From Boswellia sacra (lineage: Eukaryota > Streptophyta > Magnoliopsida > Sapindales > Burseraceae), in NCBI GenBank assembly GCA_013180625.2, contig SNVD02009519.1, positions 2,384,501 through 2,448,500 of the forward strand: a DNA stretch of 64,000 nt, given 5' to 3'. Each line of letters starts with the position of its first letter. Within the stretch, counting starts at the first letter, position 1. This document shows, one piece after another, positions 23,236-33,126 of the stretch. A model generated the notes under the pieces. It was not told the origin of the DNA. It ran no database searches and was given only the letters and a program-made list of their open reading frames with translations. Both the position numbers and the translations under genes were made by a program.

Positions 23236-24164
23236 GGAAAATCACATCGAAACCCCCAAGTTTTAGCTGACGCCCCACTTTCCTTCCAAGTTTTCATTGA
23301 GTAACTAAAGACCCCTAAATCTAACCAATGTGCCGTTAAGAGGATCTGTCAACTCGGATATAATCTTTACCCTTATTTATTTTATTATAATTTAGTAATT
23401 AATAATAATTCACATTAAATAAAAAATAGAAAAAGTATGTATATCTTTTTTTATCCATTTTATTTTAAAAGAAGACAACAAAAAAATCTCTCTTTCCAAA
23501 TTTTCTTTTCATCTAAACAATTGAAATTTTTCTCATATTTTATCCCTTTTTTTTTATTTCTCTGCTTAAAATACATAGACAACCACAGAATATATCTCTT
23601 TTTTCTTTATTCATATTGTATGTATGTATGTATTTATGAATGTATTTCTGTATTATGTAAACAAATAAATAAAACTTCTTTAAAATTTTCTGTCCTTTCT
23701 CTTCTGAATTCTGATCAGCAACCAAACACCAAACAAGAAGAACAATTTTTTTTTTTTTTTAAATCAAAGAGCAAGCAAATCACTATGAGGACTTTTTTAT
23801 TTTCTTCTTCTTCGTCCTTCTTTACCTTCATCTGGTTTTCTTCATAGCTTTTATAGCCAAAACAAGACGAAGAGAGATGAAAAGGACAGATGAAGGTGAA
23901 GAGATAAGAGAGAGGGAGAGAGAAAAACGCAAAAGAATAAAAGAGAGAAAATGGGAAAAGTTATTTTTTTTCTTTTTTTTAATTAATTTAATTTAAATTT
24001 AATTGATTCATATTTCTCATTTAACTCGTTAAAAATCTAAAAATTATCTTCACGATGTCTATTTTATCAAATGACATAATGAAGTCGGGGGTCTTTATAT
24101 TACTTCATGAAAACCTGAAGGAAGGCGATCGAAGACGATAACTAGGGGGGTTCTATAATTTCCC
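23236..24164. mobile_element. MULE-like TIR element, diverged
   Basis: The left 95 bases (23236-23330) match the inverted right end (about 24075-24164). Shared stretches are GAAACCCCC/GAACCCCC, the CTTTCCTTCCAAGTTTTCAT/CCTTCCTTCAGGTTTTCAT segment, GAGTAA and AAAGACCCC. Sides are AT-rich and the target duplication is not clear (TAAATAAAA versus TAAATTTTA). The interior is low-complexity T/A and GA-rich DNA. The 136-residue frame inside (23437-23847) is Phe/Ser-rich low complexity and is not called. Confidence 0.6.
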
Positions 24165-24353
24165 TAAATTTTAAACTGCTTTTTCGTCCATTTGGGCCCA
24201 ACGTCTGTATATGTATGTGATATCTCCCGGTCAGCGAGGGAGAATCACTGTTATCTGAACTTGTAGCATCCTAGCGACGAATACGCGTTGCATACATGGT
24301 TTTGCTTTATTTTGATAAATCAACGAGTGTTATTATTTTTATAAATTATTTAT

Positions 24354-26093
24354 GGGATAATATCATAAATCACCCCTAAAGTTTAACTTAATATCATTCG
24401 AAAAGTTTCTTATGTAAATATATCATCGTGACCCCTAACGTTCACGTTTAAGCTTCATCCAAATCCAGATAACACTTTCTGTTAGCTTTCAAATTAACAG
24501 ACAAGGGCATTTTGATAAAATAACAATTAAACTAATCAAACACCTAAAGAGCACTAACAGCTCCTTCCATCAAACCCTTTTCACCTAACAATCCAGTAAT
24601 CTTCTCGTAGTGCATTGTCATTAAGTCTTGACTTCTCCAAGTTCTTCCACATGGCAAACACCCGTGCACACGTCCTAAGTTTAATTAAACTTTGCAACAA
24701 TCCAGTAACTAAAACCTAGTATTTTCTATTGCTTATAATAAATTTATTATTTTGGTAACTGTCAACCGCATTATGTAGCTTAAAATAGGGATATGTATGT
24801 AAACTAAGGTTAGAGATAGTTCCGTTTTTGTCAAAATTTGTTAGAAATTGACAATCATTATGAGAAAATCTGGTATCGCAGTCAACTGGGACGAAGAAGA
24901 CGAGCTTTGTCAAGTGTCATCGAGTGTCGAGGGATTGTGTCGGATCGATTCTCGACATGTCGGATGGTAGTGTCGAGTGTTGAGGGATTGTGTCGGATCG
25001 ATTCTCGACATGTCGAATGGTGGTGTCGAGTGTCGAGGGGTTGTGTCGAGACAAGGATCGAGTGTCGTGTTAGTGCGTCGAGTGGAGTGCATATACGTGA
25101 TGAGTGTCGGATGTAAATTTCGTCGAGTTCATGCGTCGAGTATTGGTGTCTGGTTAGTCGAGCGTCGCGTGTAGAGTGATTGTGTAGTGTCGAGTCGATA
25201 TGTCAGTTTCCACGTATCTGATATATCGGTTTTCACATATCCGACACTCGACATTGGTTTGATTGTGGTTGTGTAGTGTCGAGTGTCGAGTCGATATGGT
25301 TCGAGACATCGATATGTCGGTTTCCACGTATTCAACACTCGACATGTCGGATGAAAGATTATGTCGAGTGTCGGATTCACTCGATATCTTCGAAAATAGA
25401 CTGATATTAAGTGTTGGTTGTGAATCCGACACGACTCAACACAATTCGACACGTAAAGTGTCGAGAGTCGAGCTATGTCGAGAAAAATCCGACACTCGTC
25501 ATCGTCTACCTCGCGACGAAACCAGTCGTTTTTCATAGTTTTCATGCACATCAAACCACAAAAATCACATAATAACACTAGATTTATCCCTAAAAACATA
25601 TAATAAGTTCACAAATCCGACAGAAACTCAAATCCCTAATTAAGATTCCCTAAAAACTAAATCAAATCTAACAAAACAGAAAACAGTCAAATAAATCACT
25701 AAAACTACGAAAATAGATTTGACAAGGCGGACGAAGAGGAGGTCGAGGAGGAGGCCAAGGATACGTATGAGGGAAGGAGGATGAATAGGAGTGAACAAAG
25801 AGAAAGAGAGATCGGAAAAGAGAGGTAGAAGTTAATGCTTTCAGATTGTTCTTAGCAACGGCAAAATAGTAACTGCATGTGTTTTTGTTTTCATTATATT
25901 ATCAACTATGTAGCCAAGGGTACGAGAGTCTTTCTACCTCTTTTTACCTGGTCTGTTAATTTGAAAGCTAACGAAAAGTGTTACTTGGATGGAGCTCTAA
26001 CGTGAACGTTAGGGACCACGATGATATATTTGCATAAGAAGCTTTCTGAATGATATTAAACTAAACTTTAGGGGTGGTTTATGATATTATCCC
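24354..26093. mobile_element. non-autonomous MULE-like TIR element with TGTCGAGTG array
   Basis: Long TIRs of about 150 bases: left from 24354 (GGGATAATATCATAAAT..) and right ending at 26093, as its inverse. They share CACCCCTAAAGTTTA, ATATATCATCGTG, CCCTAACGTTCACGTT and GTTAGCTTTCAAATTAACAGAC. A perfect 10-base target duplication AATTATTTAT flanks the element (24344-24353, 26094-26103). No transposase is present. The core holds a CpG-rich array (24905-25505) using the same CACTCGACA word as the element at 5338, although the termini of the two elements are unrelated. Confidence 0.88.
24905..25505. repeat. TGTCGAGTG / CACTCGACA array
   Basis: The first half has a unit of roughly 60 bases repeated about twice (TGTCGAGTGTCGAGGGATTG, then GTGTCGGATCGATTCTCGACATGTCG). 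The second half is mixed in strand, with CCGACACTCGACAT and GTGTCGAGTGTCGAG. Readable frames on both strands here are repeat artefacts. Confidence 0.85.
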
Positions 26094-26510
26094 AATTATT
26101 TATATAAATATATATCATGTTATTGAATAATTGTCACAATATTCACATTAATTAATTTAATTAAAAATTAAAATTTGTTGATCCAATTAAATTATGATAT
26201 ATCAGTCTGTATAAATAAATTTATAAATTATAAGAATAATATTACTTTAAATCAATCTCTATATTATAAATAATAGAGTAAGCCATATGTATATAACGTT
26301 TAGTAATTGAAATTTTTTAACTAAAAAACAAATTGGTTAGAAACTATCTTAACTTTTATTTCATAACTATTGAAATGCAGTACGTAAATATATTATTATA
26401 GATTAATGTAAAAAAGTTAAATAAAAATAGATAAATAAATTTGAATCCGTTGATCTGCATATGTTCGTAATAAACTTGAAAAATTTTAATGTAATTGTGT
26501 TTGTTTATAT

Positions 26511-26920
26511 TAGGGGTGTTCAAAATTACTCGACCCGATCGGGTTTTATCGGTTTAAAGACGGGTTAGGACTTTAAAAAACTCGTGTTTTCTGCAATTGG
26601 GTTTGAAATCATGTTTGATCCATCTGACCCGATGAGAATTTTTTTTAAGTAACTAAAATTTGTCATGTGTCAATATCTTATTGGTCATTTTTTTTGGGCA
26701 TCTTAAACCGACTCGACCCGACTATTTGCTATATGAAATATGCTTCGAAAATATGTAAATTGGTTTACGTTCGACCCGACCAAACCCGACCCGATTATTT
26801 GGGTTACACCTCGAGTTTTATACCTCAAAAACCTGATCATGGGTTAAAATTTTCAAACCCGACCATGCATCGGGTCGTGTTAGGTTGGACTGGACTCGAC
26901 CCGACCAGTGTGCACCCCTA
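26511..26920. mobile_element. hAT-type MITE with TCGACCCGA repeats
   Basis: Ends TAGGGGTG..CACCCCTA form a short TIR. An 8-base target duplication with one difference flanks it (GTTTATAT 26503-26510, ATTTATAT 26921-26928), the hAT pattern. The interior is rich in CGACCCGA words on both strands (CTCGACCCGATCGGG, CCCGACCCG, GGGTCG). Confidence 0.75.
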
Positions 26921-27143
26921 ATTTATATGAAAAAAAAGGTCAATGGTAAAGATAGTAATGATCGTTATCGTAATTATTAACGTAGTTATTTTTTTTAGGA
27001 TAATAAAATTATTCTCGTGTGAGAATTATATTATTTTATTTGAGAATAATATATTATTTTATGGAATAATATATTATCTTATTTGAGCTCTTGTATCAGG
27101 TGGTCCAAAAACTATTTTAAAAGTAGTTTAATAAATTTTTATA

Positions 27144-29098
27144 GGAGAAATATTCGTCGATCTACCTTTATTTGCGAAGACGTCAATGGATACCTCAACT
27201 TTTCGTAAACCATCGCGAAACCCTCAACCCATACTCTCCTTTCCGTCAAGTTGTCAGCTCCTTTTTATCATCGCTCTTCGTTCTCCAATTTCAAAACTCT
27301 GCCATGTCTAAAACAAATCATTAATTTGATTTACTTCTTCTTTACACATTTCCTCATCCCCCCCACAGGTTTCCTCATCTTTTCCCTCTCTATTTCTTGA
27401 GGATACTTCTTAATTCCTCTTCCCATTTCTTCCCTTCTCTTCCCAATTTTTATTTTCTTTTTCATTACTCCTCTTTCTCTCATCTATCCTCTTACTCCCA
27501 ATCCTCCTAATCTACGATATCATGATTCGTCTTTAGGATACTTCGGTTGCTTTGTTCTTCACGTGCACTCCTACTAACGAACATTTGAATTAGACAGAAC
27601 CTTGTCCATGTACTCTTCTTTGAGTTTTTTTTTTTTATTCCTAACAAAATTAGTAAATTAAACTTCTCTCTCTTTGTTTTAAACGTACAAATAGATAGAA
27701 AATAAAATTAGAAAAAATAAAAATAAAAAACTCAAAGTTACATAGCCCCTGCCCACCTCCTAACTGTAATTCATAGAAAAACAAAAAAAAAATCAATATA
27801 CTACACTTCACCATCTCACCACCCAAAATAACAAGAAAGTTAGGTAGAAACGCTACATCAGTCGTAGAATTACAACAAAACTCCCTCAAAATAAGGATAC
27901 AACAAATCAGATCACCAGAAAAACTACAACCAAACAGCCTAGATCACCTAGAAGAAAAAACGAACAACCAACGCCACCACCTAGCGAAACTGTCCCAGTC
28001 CAGTGCTAATCACCAATCGCCAACCACAACACCAACAAGTAATGAGCAGCCACCTAGCACTATTGCCTACCAGAAAAACTTATTTTTCAATCCTTGAAGT
28101 GTTAAGATATTTATTAGAATTTGATTTGATTTTGTTATAAAACTAAGTCGAACATCAAAATAATAATGACACAAGGATTTTTACGTGAAAAAATCACAAA
28201 CTGTCAAAGACAAAATTTCATTATATGAAAAATTGTTATAGTTATATGGACTTTGAACTCATTCCCAATAATCCCACCACCTCTCTTCTTTACCAAGCTA
28301 TCTCAAGAGCAATTTTATCATCTTGTTAAAGAGGATTTTATCTGGAGGAATTTTAATCACTTTACTAGTAGAGAGGATTTTACCTAGAGCTAAACCACAA
28401 GATGCTTGAAGTGTTGCAATTGCAACCAAAGAAGAGGATCCTTTATATAGACTTTCAAGTTTTTAATGTTCACCTTTTTCGAAAAGAAATCTTCTAACTC
28501 TCTTATTTAAAATATGATTAGTCTGTATAATTTTTAGTTGACTAAAGATTCTCCTATTTTCAATATGATTTTTTATTACCTATTTTAATTGGAACCCTCC
28601 AAATAGGATTTTTATTTTTGTCAATATTTTAAAAATATCTTTTAAGATTTTAAGAACATCCTTTAGCTAATATCCTACCAGATTTTCACCGTGCATTCTT
28701 TGATTTGATCAAATCAGAAGAAGAAAAGAAGTTTGTCAAGGTGAAAGAGAGAAGCGGAGGAAGTTGAAGAGGAAAGGAATTGAGGATGAAAGAGAGTGGT
28801 GAAGGAAGATGAAATGAAGTCATGATGATGAAAAGGAGGGAGTAGAGACGAAGATGGAATGAAATGAGGTGAAGATGAGAGAAGAAATTGATAAAAGTGG
28901 ATGGAGAAAAAGTTGGAAAAGAAAGGAAGTGATAAAATGGAGAGAAAAATAAATGATTTTTATATTTTGTTTTATTACGTAATTTGCAATTACAGTTTTA
29001 CCATTTTTTTTTTAATATTTGACAGACTAATGGATTTTTGGCTTATTCGGGGGCTCTTGATAGTTGGGCATATAATGGGGGCCTGCTGATATTTCTTC
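27144..29098. mobile_element. MULE-like TIR element abutting the UGT promoter
   Basis: The left end GGAGAAATATTCG.. is a moderate inverted match to the right end, which reads GAAGAAATATCAG.. on the minus strand; similarity fades over about 60 bases. The flanks carry a 9-base duplication with one difference, ATTTTTATA (27135-27143) and ATTTTTGTA (29099-29107). The interior is pyrimidine-rich on the left, GA-rich on the right (28700-28950), and has no transposase. It could have brought in captured sequence around 28090-28680, but no gene was recognised there. Confidence 0.65.
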
Positions 29099-29146
29099 AT
29101 TTTTGTAATAAAAATAGAGGTTTTATATGTGCTATCAGCTGTGCAT

Positions 29147-29154
29147 TATAAAAT
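29147..29154 (+). promoter_or_regulatory. TATA box of UGT88-type gene
   Basis: TATAAAAT in CATTATAAAATGATG, 73 bases before the ATG and only 49 bases from the right end of the neighbouring MULE-like element. Confidence 0.6.
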
Positions 29155-29219
29155 GATGGTGGTCTCGTCCCAAATATTCTCGTCAAACTCAAACGCCCAG
29201 CTCTGCAACAGGGAAAGCT

Positions 29220-30647
29220 ATGGAGGATACAAATACAATAGTTCTCTACGCTTGTCCAGGAAGAGGTCATCTAGTGTCAATGATTGAACTAGGAAGGCTT
29301 CTACTCACTCACCATCCTTACTTCTCCATAGCCATCATAATCCCAGCCGCACCTTTTGAATCCAGCTCTTCCAACGACTACATCCACGCCGTCTCCGCCG
29401 CCACCCCCTCCATCACCTTCCACCATCTCCCACCTGTCCTTCTTTCTTGCAATTTCTCTTCGCCCACTGACTTGCCAAGCCTACTCTTCGAGCTTGGTCC
29501 ACTCAACAACCCTAACCTCCTCCAAACCCTCTTAGCCATTTCTAAGCTCTCAAACATCAAAGCCTTTGTTACTGACTTCTTCTGCTACGCTTCGTTCCAA
29601 GTCTCCTCGAGTCTCAACATCCCAACTTACTATTACTGCACCACTAGCATCAGTGGCCTCGCCGCTTTCATTTACTTCCCTAAAATTCATGAAAATAATA
29701 CAAAGGGCTTGAAAGAGCTGGACGACATGAGTCTTGATTATCCAGGGGTGCCGCCACTTTCAGCAAAGGACATGCCGGAAGCCTTGCTTGATCGTGAAGG
29801 TAAAGCTTATCAGTTCTTCGTTGACATGGCCACCCAGATGAGGAAATCGGCTGGACTCATTGTGAACTCGTTTGAATTGCTGGAAGAGAGAGCACTCAAA
29901 GCACTGGTTGATGGACACTGCGCACCAGGCGAGTCGACGCCACCTGTATATTGCATAGGGCCAGTGATCGGTAAAGAGAGTAAAGCCGGTGAAGACGAGC
30001 ATGAGTGCTTGACTTGGCTTGACTCTCAGCCAAATGGAAGCGTAGTTTTTCTGAGCTTTGGAAGCTCGGGAGTATTCTACACGAAGCAGCTGAAAGAGAT
30101 TGCAACTGGCTTGGAAAGAAGTGGCGTTCGCTTTCTGTGGGTAGTGCGTACTCCACCACAGAATGACGAGACCCGGCGCACGTTATCAGTGGCTGATCCG
30201 AGCGTAGAGTTATTCTTGCCAGCAGGGTTCTTGGAGAGGACAAGAGAGAGAGGATTCATAGTCAAGTCCTGGGCCCCACAGGTGAAAATACTGACTCATA
30301 ACTCGGTTGGAGGGTTCGTGACTCACTGCGGATGGAATTCGGTTCTCGAATCGGTTTGTGCAGGGGTGCCAATGTTGGCTTGGCCTCTTTATGCTGAGCA
30401 AAAGATGAACAAAGTGTTCCTGGTGGAGGGAATGAAGGTTGCTCTGCAAGTGGCCACGTCGGAGGATGGATTGGTGAGTGCAACCGAGTTAGAGAAACGA
30501 GTGACTGAGTTGTTGGACTCAGAAAAGGGTCGGGCTGTGCGAGAGCGGGTGATGGCAATGAAAGAAGGAGCTGCGGCGGCGATGAGGGACAGTGGGTCAT
30601 CTCGTGTTGCCTTGGCAAAGCTGGCTGAGTCATTTAAGAAAGGATGA
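29220..30647 (+). CDS. UDP-glycosyltransferase, UGT88-type (GT1 family)
   Basis: 475 residues in a single exon, normal for family 1 plant UGTs. It transfers a sugar from a UDP-sugar to a small hydroxylated acceptor in the cytosol. The N-terminal acceptor domain carries the catalytic His17 (GRGHLVSMIELG) and its partner Asp119 (VTDFFC). The C-terminal PSPG box is at 351-394 ([28 protein letters not shown]). It ends in Gln, the residue usual for UDP-glucose use. FHHLPP, LNNPNL and FGSSGVF..QLKEIATGLERSG place it in the UGT88 group, whose characterised members glucosylate flavonoids and dihydrochalcones. The acceptor cannot be predicted. It is clearly diverged from the tandem pair at 57.7-61.7 kb. 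No defects were seen. Confidence 0.95.
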   Translation: MEDTNTIVLYACPGRGHLVSMIELGRLLLTHHPYFSIAIIIPAAPFESSSSNDYIHAVSAATPSITFHHLPPVLLSCNFSSPTDLPSLLFELGPLNNPNLLQTLLAISKLSNIKAFVTDFFCYASFQVSSSLNIPTYYYCTTSISGLAAFIYFPKIHENNTKGLKELDDMSLDYPGVPPLSAKDMPEALLDREGKAYQFFVDMATQMRKSAGLIVNSFELLEERALKALVDGHCAPGESTPPVYCIGPVIGKESKAGEDEHECLTWLDSQPNGSVVFLSFGSSGVFYTKQLKEIATGLERSGVRFLWVVRTPPQNDETRRTLSVADPSVELFLPAGFLERTRERGFIVKSWAPQVKILTHNSVGGFVTHCGWNSVLESVCAGVPMLAWPLYAEQKMNKVFLVEGMKVALQVATSEDGLVSATELEKRVTELLDSEKGRAVRERVMAMKEGAAAAMRDSGSSRVALAKLAESFKKG

Positions 30648-30939
30648 CTGAGTTGACGCGGGTCAAAAAATGTGTTGATCCAGTTAATAGTAAAATCGAT
30701 AATGCTAATAATATTATTGTTTTAATTTGCTGCATTCAATAATTGAAATATTCCAACTTGATAAGATACGTTTTCTTACCTTAATTCAAGCAAACGCAAT
30801 TCAATTATCAGTCAAGTACCTGTTGAAGCTTCATCTCAGGACGTATGATCAGGTGCATCCGAGGCTAGGCGCTGAGATGCGTGACATATCCTTTCAGATT
30901 AGTATGGAATGGGCCCGCGCTAAAGGCCCACGATTAATA

Positions 30940-30970
<31 letters not shown>
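30648..30970. other. 3' flank of UGT and TA microsatellite
   Basis: No gene. A (TA)n run at about 30947-30970 directly abuts the plastid-derived segment. Confidence 0.6.
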
Positions 30971-30971
<1 letters not shown>

Positions 30972-31660
30972 TGCTCAAATTAAAGCTATGAAATAAGTAG
31001 CCGGCAAATTAAAATTGGAATTGGTCCAATTCGCAGAATTAGAAGCCTTTGCATAATTTGCTTCTGATCTCGATAAAGCTACTCAGAATCAAATGGCAAT
31101 GGGTCAATGATTATGTGAGTTGCTCAAACAATCCCAAACAGCCCCTCTCACGGTTGAAGAATAGATAATGACTATTTATACCTGAACGAACGGTTATTTT
31201 GATTCATTAGAAATTGGACAGGTAAGAAAATTTCTCGTTGAGTTACGTACTTACTTAAAAACGAATAAACCTCAGTTCCAAGAAATCATATCTTTTACCA
31301 AGACATTCACTGAGGAAGCAGAAGCCCTTTTAAAAGAAACTATTCAAGAACAATTGGAACGCTTTCTACTTCAGGAACAAGTATAAATAAAAAAATCGAT
31401 CATTCTTAATCTTTATTCTTAAGGTTTATAATATTTAATTCTTAATTTCATATTAATATGATATATAAGATATAAGTAATTTGAATTACTTATTTTAATA
31501 TTATTATTTAATTAGTTATTAATATAATAATATTATATAGAAATGGAAATAAACTGCGTCCAATAGGATTTTAACTTATACCAATTGTTTAGAAGACCTA
31601 TGTCCTATCCATTAGACAATGGACGCTTTCATTCCAAATTTTTTCACATTTTTCTTTCCT
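30971..31660 (+). pseudogene. atpA: nuclear plastid DNA (NUPT): atpA 3' end to trnR-UCU region
   Basis: 30972-31386 translates, apart from stops, as the C-terminal part of the plastid ATP synthase alpha subunit (AQIKAMK, VAGKLKLEL, FAELEAFA, LDKATQNQ, TVEE, LDSLEIGQ-like, [39 protein letters not shown]). At least five codons became stops, mostly CAA/CAG/CGA to TAA/TAG/TGA. That is the C-to-T decay expected of methylated nuclear copies. The plastid order continues: after a spacer comes a convergent trnR-UCU. The coding part is a plastid housekeeping gene fragment with no nuclear function. The right boundary is uncertain within AT-rich spacer. Confidence 0.93.
31555..31626 (-). pseudogene. trnR-UCU: plastid trnR-UCU copy inside NUPT, decayed
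   Basis: A 72-base match on the minus strand to plastid arginine tRNA (anticodon UCU): GCGTCCATTGTCTAATGGAT at the 5' end, TTCTAAAC-like anticodon loop, and ..ATCCTATTGGACGCA at the 3' end. The T-loop reads GTTAAAAT instead of GTTCAAAT, and further differences lie in the variable and anticodon stem region. It is therefore not expected to be functional. Its orientation against atpA is the same as in plastid genomes. Confidence 0.88.
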
Positions 31661-33118
31661 ATCTCTTGTTCGAAAAAAATATAAAATATATATATATATA
31701 TAAGAATATCATATTTTAATTTTAAATTTTTTAATTTAAATTTATATTATAATCATTTATCTTACTTAATCAATGATTGAGATTTAAAAATTAAAAATTA
31801 ATATTTAATAATGACTATTTATTAATTATCTTAATTATTAAATATGTGAAATCAATAACTATATATACGATGATACGATATTTTGACTTAAAATTTTATA
31901 TAAATATGAACAAGTTTTTTATAAATATTATTTTTTTATAACTCTGATTTAAAAATTAATAAATTTATTTTTTAAAACAAAATATGCTAATAATAAAAAT
32001 TCGTTATTTTATATCATAATAATTTCAGCTGATTGAATTTGTTATTTCCCGTGTTCATGTTTTGAACGTCAACGAGCTTCCTCACCCACTAGCCATTGCC
32101 TCATCTGTTTGCTAAAAGTAACGACATGTGGCCTAGAAGAGAGATCTTTTCCTCCCACACAGACGAGGTAAATATTAATAAACAATGACATACAAGGGAG
32201 CACGCACATGACTTTGGGTGTACGTTACGAGGAAGTAGGGACATGATTTGATACTTCAAATGAATGAAATAATTGTTGCATTATTAATTATTTTGTGAAT
32301 TTTACATAATTTCAGATTTAATGACAAGTGGGGAGTTGTCGGTCTTTTTATTTTTAAATAATATTGTATTGTCAACTATTTTTTTTATATAATATGAATT
32401 AATAAAATATTAATAAATAAATAATTACTATATTATAAAATTTAACATCCTCCATCTATTTTAATTTGCATCCATAAAGTGATATTTTACCAAACTTAAG
32501 AGTTGATTCTCTTTTTGTTTGAAGTCTAAATTTAACTTATTTTTAAACTTCAACTTTTTTTATGATTTGACTTAAAACTTAATCTAAGATATTTTTATCT
32601 AAATAAAAAAAGCTAAAAATTCTAGCTTTTATCTGAATGTAAATATCTGAATTATTTATTACTCTTTCAATTCTTTTAAATACCTTTATAAAAATTAAAT
32701 TATGACTACTTCGTACATAACCTAATATTTTAATTTCGAAACATTATTATTTATTTATAATTTTATATTATAATTCTCAATATATTTTTAAAATTATTTT
32801 TTGATCATTTAGATTTTTTATATATCAAATTCTTTTAAAAAAATAAGTTCTTTCCCAATTATACACATTTAATTAAATTAAATTCAAAAAAAATTGATAT
32901 ACAAATACTTTTACTATATAAAATAAAATCACAAGTGAAAATAATATGTATATATATAAGGATATATATGTAAACCATTAGTTTTCAGACATTTCAATTT
33001 ATATATTAAAAAAAAACAATCATATCATTTAGATTTTTATATTCAGGCTATTTAGATTTTAGTTTAATCCAGACCTACTGAGAATTCAAATTTAAAAAAA
33101 AAAAAATCACCGCCTTGG
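31661..33118. other. intergenic, very AT-rich
   Basis: No gene or clear transposon terminus was found. Confidence 0.5.
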
Positions 33119-33126
33119 ATTATATA

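Noticed and set aside
23437..23847. 136-residue frame rich in Phe and Ser
   Set aside because: Low-complexity T-rich DNA inside a TIR element, with no domain or homologue recognised.
24838..25599. Overlapping frames on both strands
   Set aside because: Same repeat effect within the second TIR element.
29378..30633. Minus-strand frames within the UGT at 29220
   Set aside because: Shadow frames of a clear plus-strand gene.
31555..31626. Functional tRNA-Arg gene
   Set aside because: Sits in a decayed plastid insert and has a broken T-loop; listed as a pseudogene.
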